NCBI RefSeq assembly: GCF_009727055.1
Contig: NC_052353.1
Span: 43,976,444 to 44,040,443, forward strand
Source: Benincasa hispida
Taxonomy: Eukaryota; Streptophyta; Magnoliopsida; Cucurbitales; Cucurbitaceae
Direction: 5' to 3'
Length of the DNA stretch: 64,000 bases
The number at the start of each line of letters is the position of its first letter. Within the stretch, counting starts at the first letter, position 1. Under the pieces are notes generated by a model that saw only the letters and a list, made by a program, of their open reading frames with translations, did not search any database and was not told the origin of the DNA. The translations under genes and the position numbers were made by a program. This document shows positions 15,000 to 27,915 of the stretch, in pieces.

Positions 15000-16490
15000 T
15001 AGAATGCCCATTTGAATTCCCTTTTATTGAGTTCGAGTATTCCAATATACATTTGAATTTAAGATAAATGAAGATGGATATTGTTAGAATTAAGATAGAG
15101 TAACACTTGAAAGGTACTAAATTAGAAGAGATGTCTATTTTCTCTAGGGAAGTGGTGCTTTGTGGAGACATGTCCCGAATAGGGTAGAGAATTCTTGTTT
15201 AGGTGAAGGGGGTAGGAGAAATTTTTATTTTTTGCAAGCTAAAAGGGGATGGGGAATCTCTGTCTTGATTCTCGTGAAATTAAATGGAAAGGTTTATGAG
15301 AGTGGAGAATGAAATAAGAGGTGAGGATGGGGTCGGAACCCATCCCTGCCTCTAGGGTTGTTTATAGTACAATATTTCACTTTTGCATTCTTTATGAATA
15401 TTTATAGAAGCTCTTGTTGTTTTCATCGAAGGTTGTCCCCAGCCATCAACGTGGAAAGCTGATGGGCTTGGACATCAACGGCTAGTTATTGTTGTTTGCT
15501 TGTATTATTGATCAACTTTTTCTTGGCCAATCATTAGCCCTTTATCTCCAGTGATATTAAGCATGTTATTGAATCCCCATTCAACAAATTGTGGAGATAC
15601 GTTGAAACAAGATGCACCTTCACATGATTATCGACCACAATCAAGAATCGATAAGACAATAAAATTTTCGTTTTAATGAGGAAATATTGAAAGTAACATT
15701 TTATTATTTATGGGGTTGGAAGATTTTCTTTTGGGAGGCAAAATGCTTGTTTCGCATTAGAGAGAAGTACAATTTGTCTTTTTCCTTCCCCATCGATGCA
15801 CTGATTGATGCCACGGTTTGACATGAATTGCTGGCCTTTATGGGGTATCCCCATTGCAAGATAACCCCTTCGACTTATTTTCAGGTATATGAAATGTCAT
15901 GGCAAAACCAACTCCATTACCATATCATCAAGTGAATTAGTTTAATTAGTAGGCAAAAGATTAGTCATTGTCTGAAGTATGTTTTTCTTGCATCTCTCAT
16001 CTGTACAATTCAGAGGGTGCCACATTGTAGTTACATTAAAGAGAATTTTATGAGAAGTATATGGGTGATACACTGATACTTTGTAGCCACAGTTTATGTC
16101 CACCCTTGTCTTTAGCTGAGACTGCTAATTTAACTTGTCAGCGTAGTTCTTTTATTGCGTTTTTTTGGTCCTGAAATCCCTCTGCTGCGCATCGATCAAC
16201 ACTTGTCAATCATCACTGTTTCGTTCTAACCTTCTTAACTGTTTACCTGGAAAGAAAATCATTAGATACAACAAGTAGACACTTCGGTAAAAGTAGTTGA
16301 TAAGTGAAAAGCATTCCTTACCTTCTCTCTGTTGGGAAGGTCTTTTGTTCTCGAACGTTGTTGGATGGCTACTAATTATCATAGAAACAAGACTCGATCC
16401 ATCCCGATAGTCGTGGCATAAGAACAAGTTTGAACTTTTCTTCTGTGTCATATTCTTTTAAGTAGGGAGGTAATTTGAAAGTTTAAGTAT
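15000..16490. other. Intergenic region between convergent NDUFS8 and mTERF genes
   Basis: No coding region is supported. It probably holds the 3' UTRs of both convergent genes at its edges. A GGGGATGGGG-rich fragment near 15,235-15,350 resembles the arms of the repeat at 10.15-10.71 kb. Confidence 0.5.
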
Positions 16491-16494
16491 CAAA

Positions 16495-19400
16495 TCACTC
16501 CTCTCTATTTTCACTCAAAAAGTCATCAATTTTACTCGAGTCAATAGAGTTGTGAGTTGTATGGGCAAGGGAGAGAGAACCATCTACGTTACCAGATTCA
16601 AATCTTTGGCGTTTTTCCACTATATCTGCAACCTTGTTCTTAAACTCTTCATCAGTGCAAGCTAACATAGAACGTAAATTGATATTTATACGATTTTCAA
16701 CTAGAACTTGATGCCTCGGGATGATGCGCCCCTCCAGAGAATAGCTGAAAAACCTGATTAATATCATAAAAATTTTAACCCGACAAAATTATGGCTTCAT
16801 TGTACATCAAATGAACATGTTGAGCCAAAGGTCCTGGTTTTCTAGCTGAATTTTACTTCAACTTAGTTGAAAAATCACCTTAGCTAATGAGAAGTTAATA
16901 TATGCATATGCTGATTCTTACCTTGGAAAGTCTATAAGATCTTGCAGAGGGCGAACCATGGTTCTCCGCAAATATTGATACTTCGGTCGAAGAATGTCGA
17001 TATTATATCGGAGCAGCATAGGAAAATCAGTAATCATTTCTCCTAGATTCCGAGTATATATGCCGAGCGACAGAAAATACTTGAGATTGACCTCAAGCTT
17101 ATGTACTATGCTATAACCAAAAAGTTCTGGCCCCAAAGCTATAACTTTCCCAATGTCTTTCTCCCTGACTCCTGCTTTGGTCATCAAGAATATGACCTGC
17201 ATGGTTTTGCAGTTAAGGCTGTTGAGCATATCTTAATGAAAAATTTGATCTACTCTTATATTAGCAGAGGAGAAGGCATATAGTGTTTCTAGAAAGGAGA
17301 AACCACGTAACATTCTACATATTTGACATGAGATAATGCTTTGTTCGTCACCCACAATTTGAAAAACAGGAGAAATGAGGGAAAAATGGATATGATCAAC
17401 TGTTCAATAGATGCAAGAAATACGAAGTAGGATGAAGGAAGTCCAAACAATCCTTACTATCTCGCTCATGTGTTATAGAGTACATCTGTGGATAACACAC
17501 GAACTCGATTTTGGGAAGGGAAAGTAAGAAAATAGGACTGAGATTATATTGCAATATCATAGAGAAAAGACGCTCATCACACGAACTCGATTTTGGGATT
17601 GGAAAGTAAGAAAATAGGACTGAGATTATATTGCAATATCATAGAGAAAAGACGCTCATACTTACTATCGCCATTTATGATGTCTCTCTCTCTCACAAAC
17701 TTCTTGTCCCATTAACCCCTCATCCATATTATAACCAGCCTTTCATGAGCATTCTTAATAAACTCTTTTTACAATGAATAATATTCCCCTAATATCCTAA
17801 CAATATCCGTAAGATCTAGCCTAATAGCATTCCTAACAATAACTTGTCTCCTGAAAAAGAAACTGCAGTGTATACCATTTTCATATCAACTGGACAACGA
17901 TGCACCGAAGGAAAAAAATGATAAACACGGCATAAAGATACCACAGATAGAAATTCCTAATGTCAATATATGGGAATTATTTCTTGGTGGTTCAATTCAA
18001 CAAATAAATAAGGTGAACTATATAGTACATAAAGACAGGATACAGAGGATAATAACTCACAACTGGACGAATTTTCTTGTACAGGCTGAATGTCAATAAT
18101 GATGGAAATTTCACAAGCATGTTACTAATCCCGTCATCTCGAACTCCTACGTCTTTGAAGAACTGCACCTTCATCACATCAAAAAAGGGGAAAAAAAAAA
18201 ACCTTAATCATAGATATTCATTCAGTATGTAAATTTGAACATGGTTATGGCACGACAGAATCATATCCATATTTAGCTAGATAATCTTCATTATCCAGTT
18301 CATTTTTTGTTGTAAAATATGGACATGAAACTTTGAAACAAATTCACCATGAGACATAAAAGAAATACCTTTGGCACAATGATTCTCTCCAGATCAAGGC
18401 AGAAAACCACTGGCTTGATTGTAAGCATCCTCCTCAAACCATCTTTGGAAATTCCAAGATAGTAGAAATACTTAACAAGAGGCTTCCATTTATCCTCAAT
18501 GCTACAATTCATCAAATGTGGTTTGTACGCAAGTAATTTTCCTACATCCTCAATCTCAAGGCCAAACTCCTTTAAATAGTTGACCTGGATGAATATGATG
18601 ACTAACACCTCATGTTAGTGATTACCCTATCGGATATGTGATTCATATATCAATACATTTCATAGAAGAGAAAATCTTAAGTACATCATTCCCACTTCTT
18701 TGAAAAGGTAGAAAGCAAGGTCAATTTGAAGAAAATGAGCTGGAATAGAAATTAAAATACCACTGCAACTAGAAATCCTTGGATCGTCATCATCCAAACT
18801 TCCCTCTCCTCATTCTCAGGGCATTACACATTTTACATGTGATATATCAGCATTTAAGGACTAAAGACACAATGGACATGTTACTTCAAATTCAAATGAA
18901 CAAACCAACATTAACATAATAAGCATGCAGTATTTTTTTTAATGTGGTTATCAACCAAATATCGTTCAAAGTTCAGAAACGTAATTTAAACTTTTTAAAG
19001 GACAGGGATTAAGTAGAAACAATGCACCAAATTCAAAGGATGAATTACAATTGAACAGAATCTGATTAAAGATCAGAAAGAAAGCAACGTACCTTTTGGT
19101 TCATATCTTCAACTGTATACTGTCCAAGCACCTTGGGGTAATCAAAGACCATTGTGCCAAAGTCTCTGTCGTTCATTCCCATATTCAAGAAGAACTCCAC
19201 ACGAGTTCTCAGTTCTTCCATGCTGTAAGATAACAAGTAAGGACATCGACTCATGACAAATCCCATCCAAACCATTCTAACACCATTACTCTCCAAGTAA
19301 TCCACAATCTCATCTAATTCCTCATTGCTGCGTTCCAATATGTTCCCTCCAGCTTTCGTGAGTGTAAGTCCAAGATATCCCCCCTTCACAAGAATTCCTT

Positions 19401-20586
19401 TCAGCCATTCCACAAGACGTCTAATAGATTCAAGCTTTCCCTTCGACATGCAAATGAGCTTTCCTATCTGTGGATATGACAATGAGTTATGCTTCAACCA
19501 CCTGGAAGATGAAAGGTGAGTTTGGTATGGTGACAAGTCCTTCTAGCCAATTACATGCCCTTATCAAAACTTTCTAGGTAATCAGTTATTTGATTTTGAA
19601 AATCTTAAACTCAGTACTTGTAGTACTTCTTACAGAGTGCTTCAGTGAAAGCTAATTCTCATAATTAACTCTAAAACTCGCATGAATTCAGGGAAAATCT
19701 CTCAAGAGTCAAGACAGAAAACATGAATTATGAAACCACTTGGAGCTCTATCATGCTTGTGGGGTTATTCAACCATCCCAATTCTAATTCTTCCCACAAG
19801 AAACCAAGGACCTAATAGATAACATAAAACAAACAAAACCCAAATAGCTTTTTGCTCCCATTCCATTTACCTGATAAGTGGTACAACATCTGAATCTTCA
19901 ATGACGGTCTTAGCACGAACATTGAACGACAAATGAGCAAATTCAGGGGACTGTTTCATGGACGCAGCTTGAATCATCACAAAATCAATGAAATCAGACA
20001 ACCACCCAAGCAAATTGTTGGTGTAAGTAATTCCAAATTTCCCCTTTCGCATCGCCTCTTTAAAGATCTCAGAGGTTACCTTCCGGCGAATCTCGAGAGC
20101 CCTCCTTATCATCTTCCGGTCATCTTCACCATAAAACTCACTTCCTCCATTTCGAAACAGAGATTGCAGGGGAGGAAGAGAAGAACCCACATCGAAATCA
20201 CTCGGGGATTGAACATATAAGGATCCAGGAAATTGGGGGGTTCGTTTTCTCACAAGCGAGAGCTCAAGAAGCTTCACTCTCTCTTCTTCGGGCAAAGGGG
20301 GTTCTGGGTTTTGTGGATTAGGGGATTCGCCGGAAGATAGGTAGTGCTTGAGAAGGGAGGCGGATTTGGAATTGTGTTTGCGGGGTTTGGGATAGATGTG
20401 ATCGGAGACGCTGGTGGATGGTTTTTCTGTCGGATTGTTGGGGCGGAGATCGGCGGAGGAGACGGTGGCGTTGGGTTTGTGGGTGGAGGGGAAGTGGAAG
20501 ACATGGGAGAGAGGATTTGGAGGGCGGAAATGAAGAGGATGGAGGTGGGGATGTGGGTTTGAGTACAGAGATGAAGAAGATAACAT
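16495..20586 (-). CDS. MTERF2: Plastid mTERF-family protein, MTERF2/EMB2219-like
   Basis: Six exons on the - strand: 20586-19871, 19501-19093, 18584-18369, 18168-18061, 17196-16922 and 16753-16495. GT..AG introns and matching phases give 660 aa. Residues 1 to about 60 are rich in Ser, Pro, His and Asn with no acidic run, as in a plastid transit peptide. From about residue 230 the protein is a series of mTERF motifs of about 33 residues each, with the recurring pattern of a helix, a 'lxxPxlLxysxe' stretch and a short loop (for example SRCPYLLSYSMEELRTRVEF, VFDYPKVLGQYTVEDM, IKPVVFCLDLERIIVPKV, VKFPSLLTFSLYKKIRPV, ITDFPMLLRYNIDILRPK). mTERF proteins are helical-repeat nucleic-acid-binding proteins of organelles. 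The Arabidopsis MTERF2/EMB2219 mutant is embryo-lethal. The exact paralogue is assigned by overall layout and C-terminal style, so mTERF is certain but the number less so. The C-terminal tail after about residue 620 is acidic and Ser-rich. Confidence 0.88.
17496..17659. repeat. 82-bp tandem duplication in mTERF intron 4
   Basis: Bases 17496-17577 and 17578-17659 are two adjoining 82-base copies that differ only within GGGAAGGG versus GGGATTGG. Near identity implies a recent duplication. It lies between exons 4 and 5 and does not touch either splice site. Confidence 0.9.
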
Positions 20587-20853
20587 TATGGCTTTGGTTT
20601 TGCTCAGAAATGGCGGCTGCTCCGGCTGTTAACAAGATAGGAATCTGGTTTGAAGTGGGAAGTTCTTTTCTTTATTATTTTTGCTTTCTTTTTCAACGGC
20701 CAAATTCTCTTTAAGATATAAGGTTCAAACCTTGAAATATCATTGTTTTTGTTTTTGTTTTACCATAAGTGGATAGGGATTGAGAATTGAATCTCGATCT
20801 CAAGATTGATTGTATGGATGACCTAAATTTTACACTTGAAATATCGTTTGACT

Positions 20854-20919
20854 CAAATTTTGTGAATAAGGATCCATAACCTTTTGCAAATTTCGTGAAT
20901 AAGGATCCATAACCTTTTG
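20854..20919. repeat. 33-bp tandem repeat, two copies
   Basis: 20854-20886 and 20887-20919 are adjoining copies differing at one base (TTTTGTG versus TTTCGTG). They lie upstream of the mTERF gene, outside its coding part. Confidence 0.85.
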
Positions 20920-21587
20920 CTTGCATTAATCCACTCACTCCTTTGTATTTGTACTCTTCCCTCTTCATGCTCACGTTCATCTAATATAATACAATACACT
21001 ATTACTCTCATGTATTAGATCAATTTTTTCTTTTCTCCTCTCTCGCATTCACATTCATCCATTTTCTCATTAGCACTTGTGGTCGTGCTTGTTACTCGAT
21101 AAAAAACATTATCGAGTGATTTTCTTTCTTTATTTTTGTTTTGTTTTGTTTTATTTTTGTTTTAGCACAATATATGATATGAGGATTCCAATTGCAAACC
21201 TCTTGACAAGTAGTTTATGACATCAACAAAAAGTTATTTTACATCATTCTTAGAATATAGGTCTAATGTCATTTTAAGAGTGGAATTTGGGTAATCTTTA
21301 ACATCTATGTTTTAGTTTTTATATTGGTGAATCTTAGAATTGTACTAATTTAAATTCTAAACATTCATAAGTCAATCGATTTAGATAATTTATTAGTAAT
21401 TTATAGCTATCTTCCACTCGAATTAATTTAAAATCATCTAACAATTACTTAAATAAAATTGTTCTTTTCCAACAATTCAATTAGAGTAACGGGAGAAATT
21501 CTTATGTAATTCTTTCTAAGTAGAGAAAAATAGAGGAAGACCGCGAAGAGAAAATGAAGGAAAGAAAGAAGAAGGGAAAATAGAATT

Positions 21588-21850
21588 CACTACAAAAAAA
21601 TGAGCTCCCCGATACTTAAATCGGTCGTCGGGAGACAGGGTCTCTCCTAACGCCGTAATGGACCATAGGAACTCCCGACGATGTAAAGGCCCTTGCGCCC
21701 GCCGCCGCTCCCCCTTCCCTTCCCCCTTCGCACCACCGCCCGCTGCCTGCCCCTTCCCCCTTTGAGCCACCGCCCACTGCCTTCTCCTTCCCCCTTCGCG
21801 CCGTCGCCTTCCCCTTTCATTGCTTGCGAATTTGTTGTTCTTTTCAAGCT
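21588..21850 (+). mobile_element. CACTA-type transposon terminus (one end)
   Basis: Starts CACTACAAAAAAA, the terminal signature of plant CACTA (En/Spm) transposons. It is followed by GC-rich subterminal words in both orientations: CTCCCCGA, TCGTCGGGAG, ACTCCCGACGAT. The opposite end (TTTTTTTGTAGTG) was not found downstream by eye and no transposase is present, so this is a truncated or unpaired terminus. Confidence 0.5.
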
Positions 21851-22389
21851 TTCAACAAGGTTTGCTCACATCCCTTTCATTTTCTTTCTCTTATTTTGTG
21901 AATTAATTTAAGCCATTGTTTTTAATTTGTAGCATGTTGGTAATGTTGGTAATGTTTAATTTCTAGCATGTTGGTAATGTTTCTAGCATCTCTCTCATTT
22001 ATTGTCATTTAGCATCTATCTCATTTCTAGCATGTTGGTAATCTAATGTGAATTATGGATTATGGATTGTGGATGTTATTGTGGATTGAGCTTTTTTTTT
22101 TCCCTTTAATTCTTAAGGTTAGGGATTACTTAATTTACTATGATAGATGTTACAATTTATGCAATTTGGTGGATTATTGTGAATGGTAGATTATGGATGT
22201 TACAATTTATGCAATTTAGTGGATTATTGTCATTTAGCATCTATCTCATTTGTTGTTTTTACGTTATAATTTCTGCAATTTGGTAGATTGTGGATGTTAT
22301 TGTAGATTGTGGATGTTATTGTGAATTGTGGAATATGGATGTTACATGTAATTAATATTATGGATGTTATTGTTAATTTACTATGATGT

Positions 22390-22520
22390 TTGTACCCCTA
22401 AACTCTATACCCCTAATAACACCTTGGTTTTCAAGGGAAAAAAAAGGGACCCTTTTACTTATTACTTAATTTTGGACTTAGTTTAGGGGCAAAAAAATCA
22501 ATAACATTAGGGGTAAAAAA
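22390..22520. repeat. Short inverted repeat built on ACCCCTAA/TTAGGGGT
   Basis: Two copies of TACCCCTAA (22393 and 22408) are followed by GTTTAGGGGC (22481) and CATTAGGGGT (22505), which are their reverse complements. The block could fold as one hairpin of about 120 bases and may be a degenerate small transposon. No target duplication was found. Confidence 0.45.
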
Positions 22521-23029
22521 AAGTCAAATCACCTATTAGAGATTATTTAAAATTTTAAATTCTTCGAACAAATTTGGAACTGTTTATTAAATTAATCAAA
22601 AAAGACTTTGTATTTTGTCCTCTAATCCAGGTTATTGGTTTGGATTACAAGTTGGTAAGAAAAGATTTATTTTTAAGGATGGATAAAGAATAGATTAAAC
22701 TAAGGAATAAGTTATCAGTGGAGTATAGATAAGGAGTATCCCAATTTTTAGATATGGCGAAATGAAGAGTGAGTGGGGTTTTACTCTGTAGTTCGGTTTG
22801 GGGCGATGGCCATTGACAATGACTATGGCGATAGAAGGCGGTGGTCACGGCGGAAGGAGAGTTGAGAAGGGAGCGGAGAGAGGAGAGGATGAAGGACGAA
22901 AAAAAGAGAAACTATTACTATTATCTTTTAAAAAAATTACCAAGTCAACTTCTCTTAACTATTTAACGGTAACCCGTTTAATGGATTCGTTAATAAAGGA
23001 TCAAAATTGAATATTCTTGCCAAATTGAG

Positions 23030-23165
23030 CATAACTTAACTAGCATAGTACTTGTTGTATCAAACTAGATGTTAGAGATTCGATTCTCCCACCCCACCTA
23101 TTTAATCTAATATATTTGCAAAAAAAAAAAAAAGAAAAAAAGAAAAAAAGAAAAAAAGAAAAAAA
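23030..23165 (+). mobile_element. tRNA-derived SINE candidate with A-rich tail
   Basis: The sequence reads like a degraded tRNA promoter: a box-A-like word TAGCATAGTAC near 23041 and a box-B-like GATTCGATTCTCC about 45 bases later. CCACCCCACC and then a long poly-A running into AAAAAG repeats end near 23,165. A box A/box B pair followed by a 3' A tail is the normal layout of plant SINEs. No flanking target duplication was confirmed. Confidence 0.5.
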
Positions 23166-23753
23166 TCAAACATTTTCTAAACCTTTGAAATTTGATGGTT
23201 CAATTTTGAAATAAAAGAACTAATTTGACTCAATTTTCAACCCCAAAAACAAGCATGCTCTAGAATCTAAAATTATTTAACATCAAATAATTTAGGCATC
23301 GTTTGGTAATAATTTTGTTTTTGAAAATTAAGCCTAGAGACACTATTTCCACCTCCAAATTTCTTCATTTGTTATCTATTTTTCATCAATGCTTTAAAAA
23401 ACCAAGCCAAGATTTGAGAACTAAAAAAGTAACTTTCAAAAAAGTTGCTTTTGTTTATGGAATTTTGCTAAGAATTCAACTATTGTACTTTAAAAAAATG
23501 TAAATTATTGTAAGAAATATGAATGAAATAGGTTTATTTTTTTTTAAAAGAGCCAAATAGTTACCAAATGGAACCTTAGTAATTTCATACTTCTTAAAAT
23601 TTTTTAATTGGAAATGGACTAATTTTAACAAATATGCGTTGTTTTTTTTTTTTTTTTAAATTTAGTTTATGTAAATGTTTTTTTTATTTGATAAAGTAAA
23701 CTGACAAATATCATAGGTATTTACACATATTCCAAGTATTTGTTAAAAAAAGT

Positions 23754-24129
23754 GGTTAAAATATTATTTTGGTCTTTATATTTTGAAGGTTGTTTTAATT
23801 TTAATTTATGTACTTTTAATTATCTAATTTTAATCTTTGTATTTTTAATAAATCTTAATTTAGTCCCTAATGCTAGTTTATTATTAATTTTTTAAAGAAT
23901 TTATGATTAATAGCATTTTTACTACAAATTTTGAAAACATACTCACATTATATTTCTTTGCACGAAAATTATTATTATTTTTTTAATCAAATTTAGAAAA
24001 AAAAAATTAATTTTGAAGGATTAAATTTAAGATTTGTTAAAAGTACAAGGACTAAAATTAGATAATTGAAATATGTGGATTAAAATTGAACAAACTTCAA
24101 AGTATGTAGACCAAAATGGTATTATAACC
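23754..24129. repeat. 376-bp foldback (inverted-repeat) element
   Basis: The left arm runs from 23754 (GGTTAAAATATTATTTTGGTC) for about 120 bases. The right arm ends at 24129 and is its diverged reverse complement (CCAAAATGGTATTATAACC). Internal words match in order: TTTGAAGGTTG with CAAACTTCAAA, AATTATCTAATTTTA with TAAAATTAGATAATT. The unpaired loop is about 130 bases. It is a MITE-like element without coding capacity. Confidence 0.8.
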
Positions 24130-25212
24130 TAAAAAATATTATATATTTAAATTCACTTTTATTTAAGAAAGATAGTTGGATGCCTAATATGCAAATTTAA
24201 AACGTCGATGTCGATGTTAATAAAAATGAAAATGTTGAGACCTTAATTTTATGAAATTTTGTTGATAAAAATATAGATAAAATGTCTACGAATATTGTTA
24301 AAAAATTATTAGTGAAAAAAATCATTTAAATTAATATATAAATACACATTTTACACCTTATTATCGAGTTAAAATATTTCTTGCCTAATGTACTTACATT
24401 AGTGATGTTTTATAGTTTTTTCCTTATGTTTCAACGACTTTATCATTATATAGTGGAAATGTTGATGTATCCCTTATATTGATGTTAGATCCAAAAATTT
24501 ATGCAAGTTAAATATCGATAGAAATATTGATATGTCGATAAAAATTTAATACCATAGCAAAATATGAAGGGCTATTACTGTTTCGAGCTGAGCAAAAATC
24601 TTAGAAAATAATACAGAAATAATAAAAATGTAGAAAATAAGGAAAATAACTAGAACAAATAATCATTCTCCCACTTACTATAAACACTTTCTCTATTTAC
24701 CTTGATATTGACCCATGTAAATATCTTTCTAAGGGAGGGTCTACCCAGGCTACCATGAGGGCGAGCATGGATCTCATGGTGGGAACTTTTAGTGAGAACG
24801 TGAGTGGAAAGATGACATGTCATATATATCTTTTTTCTCTCACTAAGTGTTTTAGAACTTAGGGTTTATTAACTTAGATAAATTCGACAAGTCATTGTTA
24901 ATTTGCTCAATATAATGTTTATATTGAATAGTTTAACAATATGATTTTATTTATTAAACATTTTAATAAATTGAATCATTTATTGCATGTTTATAAAATA
25001 TTTTTCTAATTCACCTTCCAGGTCGGCTCCCAAGTAGGGGTATTCCGTTTTTGTCAGCTTAAATACGGCAACCTTAGATAGAACCTTCCTTAGACAAAGG
25101 TCCCTTATAGATAAGTATTTTATAATTTAATCTTTTACTAGTCAAATTAATCCTTTTAAAAGAAAAATAAAAGATTAATGTATTTCTAATATGATTAGAA
25201 ATACTTTAACAT

Positions 25213-27027
25213 TATTGAGTTTTATGTCGAAAAACTCGTGGTTTATAAACAATAAACGGATTCTATTTTACAATGAAGATGTTATTGAATATGTGAATTG
25301 CATTTAAGAACCTTAAATCCAATAAACTAAGAACCCTTGGCTATAACATGAATACTTGAACTATATGTGGAGACATAAAAGTGGATCAAGTTCGAATAAA
25401 TAGCAAAAATATCTATAGTATAAGGATAAGACTGGGTACCTTATCTTGGAGACATTATGGATACGATCCATTTTCTATTTGATACAAATGATGTGATCCT
25501 GAATCGTTCATGTGAAGACATGTGAGTGGAGACATCCTATGTAATGAGTTTGCATAAGACCAGACCACGAAATAGTTACTTTTACTTTATAACGCCGTTA
25601 ACTGTTGAGACTGACTATTTCAATATGATGATCTAGGTAATTCGATCTTAATCATGGGGAGATAGTCCTGCAAGATGGAACTCCCTTCTACCTGATTTTA
25701 GGGATAGTAGATGGGTTGTTTTCTTAAGTGCTGACTCTAAGTCTTGAACAAGGAGCCCACCCTCTCCTTGACCCGAGAGAGATTCGGTTTGGTGGTTGGA
25801 CCATAAACCTATTGTTCATTAGTGGACCAATGGGACTTAAGGAACAAAATGTAATTACAGGGGTAAGACGAAAGTTTTGGCCCAACTATAATTACGAACA
25901 ACTTGTGCAAAATCGACTTACTAATCATGATTATATCGAGTGGACAGAAATATATCTTCAATGAGGAGAGTTTGACTACTGGGCTATAGTGGAGTGTCCC
26001 GGTAGTTAATGAATGTTGGTTAACTAGGTTCAAGAGTTTAAATGGTAAATCTCGGATCGTTGGAGCTCATGATTTGTAGGTCCATTAGGTTCTCTTGCTA
26101 GCTCATATCGGACTAACCTTAGAATAGTATAATGAGAAAATTTGAAAAGTTTAAATTTAATTTTGGAAGTAAGCGTTAATTATGACTTAAATATTGTACA
26201 CATGAATATGGATTCTTAACGACTTATTGTTTAATTGTGAATTAAATAATATAGAGAGTTGGAAATATTTAAATATGACTTAAATATTGTATACATTAAG
26301 ATTCATGATCGGTATTGATATTAATCATTAATTTAATATTTGATATAAAATTTATATTATTAATTAATTTGTTTAATTAATTATTTAAAATTGATTAAAA
26401 TAAATTTAATATTTAATATTAAATTAATATTAATTAAATTATTTAATTAATTATTTAAAATTAACTATTAGAATTAATTTTATTTAAAATTGTTTTTAAA
26501 ATTAATCATTTGAATTAATTTAAATTTTGAATTTTGGAAATTCAAAAATGGAGTTAGTGGATTTTTTCAATTCTTCTCCCCTTTTAAACACCTCAAATCT
26601 CACTAGATTAATGCTCAATTTGCTGTCACTTTGTGATGCTTTTATTGTCCATGATTTCTTCTCAAATAGAAGAAGGAATTGTTGAAGTTGGGGTCGGAAA
26701 AATTGATCTTTCAAGCTAAATTGTATCACTCGAAACCATAGCTCCAAGAAATCTCACAAACTCCACTTTTTCTTAAAATTCATTACAATTTTGGATCCTA
26801 TATTCCGTTTTAAGGCCGAATAATAGGGAGAAAGACTTTAACAGTAGTCTACGAAATGTTCGTGATAAAAAAAAAAACCATTAGGTTGCTTCAATTTTAA
26901 GCTACATCAAGGTTTATACTTCAAACTTTGGTTTACAGTTTTGAACAAGTTGTTTAATCCTTAAAATTAATGTAATTAGAGTGTTTTGATCCAAATTGCT
27001 TTCGTTTGCATGTTTTTTACTCTTACA
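25213..27027 (+). mobile_element. Solo LTR of the same copia family with 5-bp target duplication
   Basis: An LTR in + orientation begins TATTGAGTTTTATG (family consensus TGTTGGATTTTATG) and ends TCTTACA. AACAT occurs immediately before (25208-25212) and after (27028-27032). The host leader is continuous when the LTR is removed (ACTTTAACAT then AAGTCTAGGTG). No internal region is present. The first G of TG is an A here, so this copy could not integrate today. Confidence 0.8.
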
Positions 27028-27675
27028 AACATAAGTCTAGGTGAATTAATTGGAACCTGTGTTTGCATGCAACTATTGGTTTTAGATTTTAATTCTAATC
27101 ATTAAACTTATAACACTTATAAAATAATGAATAATTAAAACCCTAAATCATGCATCTATGACATTAGTTAAATATAACACTTATATTTACTAAGTAATGT
27201 CATACTCAATGCAATTTCATGTTTATTATATAACATAACATTTATATTAACTAATGAAAATAAACACATCCATCATACAAAATATACAATATAACTTTTA
27301 TACTATAGTATGATGCATGGACATGTCAATTATACGTGCAATCATATAATATAAAATTTATATTCAATATGATGCATGAGCATGCTTATTATATCATGCA
27401 ACTATATAATATAACACTTATATTAAATATGATGCATGATAAAAAGTTTATCCTATGGTGGGATTGTAAACTATATGACATACATTATGCAATATATAAA
27501 ATTAACCATACATCACATGTAAAATTAATTAAACAACAAAATTGGATAGAAAATTGGCACCCCTGAAAAAAAATTAATTAAATTACTTGAAAATAATCCA
27601 CTTGTATGTCACCCACATATTGTTCAAATTACATTAAACAACCTCAGATCTTAGTTTATTGAATTGAGTTAGTTC

Positions 27676-27915
27676 TATCTAGGATAGATTTATCATGGGC
27701 CTGAACCCTCCCTCAACTTTATGCTCTTTGTACGATATCTCTCTCTCTCTCTATATATATAAACTAGTATAAAATCAAAACCACTAGCTAGCTTAGTGGT
27801 AAATCTGCCTTCTAGCCCTCTTTAAACCCAGGTTTAAGTCTCACATAACATTTATTTTTACTAAATTATATGAAGCCCTCCCATCAACAAAATTTTCCGC
27901 CACTGATGCTATCTA
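27676..27915 (+). mobile_element. Insertion with tRNA-like promoter boxes
   Basis: The segment splits the LTR remnant and is flanked by CTATCTA (27675-27681 and 27909-27915). It contains a box-A-like TAGCTTAGTGGTAA near 27,791 and a box-B-like GGTTTAAGTCTC near 27,831, plus a (CT)n(AT)n microsatellite at 27,738-27,765. A SINE or another tRNA-derived short element is the likeliest reading. It has no clear A tail, so its class stays open. Confidence 0.4.

Larger units (their letters stand above)
20640..23030. other. Intergenic region with small repeats
   Basis: Beyond the listed repeats I see no gene. The GC-rich frames at 21.5-21.9 kb are low-complexity translations of a CCCCTTCCC-rich stretch. 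The segment 21,920-22,370 is a degenerate run of GGATTATGGATGTTAC-like words. Confidence 0.5.

Noticed and set aside
20274..20714. Overlapping frames on both strands in the first mTERF exon, rich in Pro or Gly
   Set aside because: They translate the transit-peptide coding part in other frames; low complexity.
21516..21911. Gly/Arg- or Pro-rich frames around 21.7 kb
   Set aside because: Product of a CCCCTTCCC-type simple sequence near the CACTA end; no protein-like composition.
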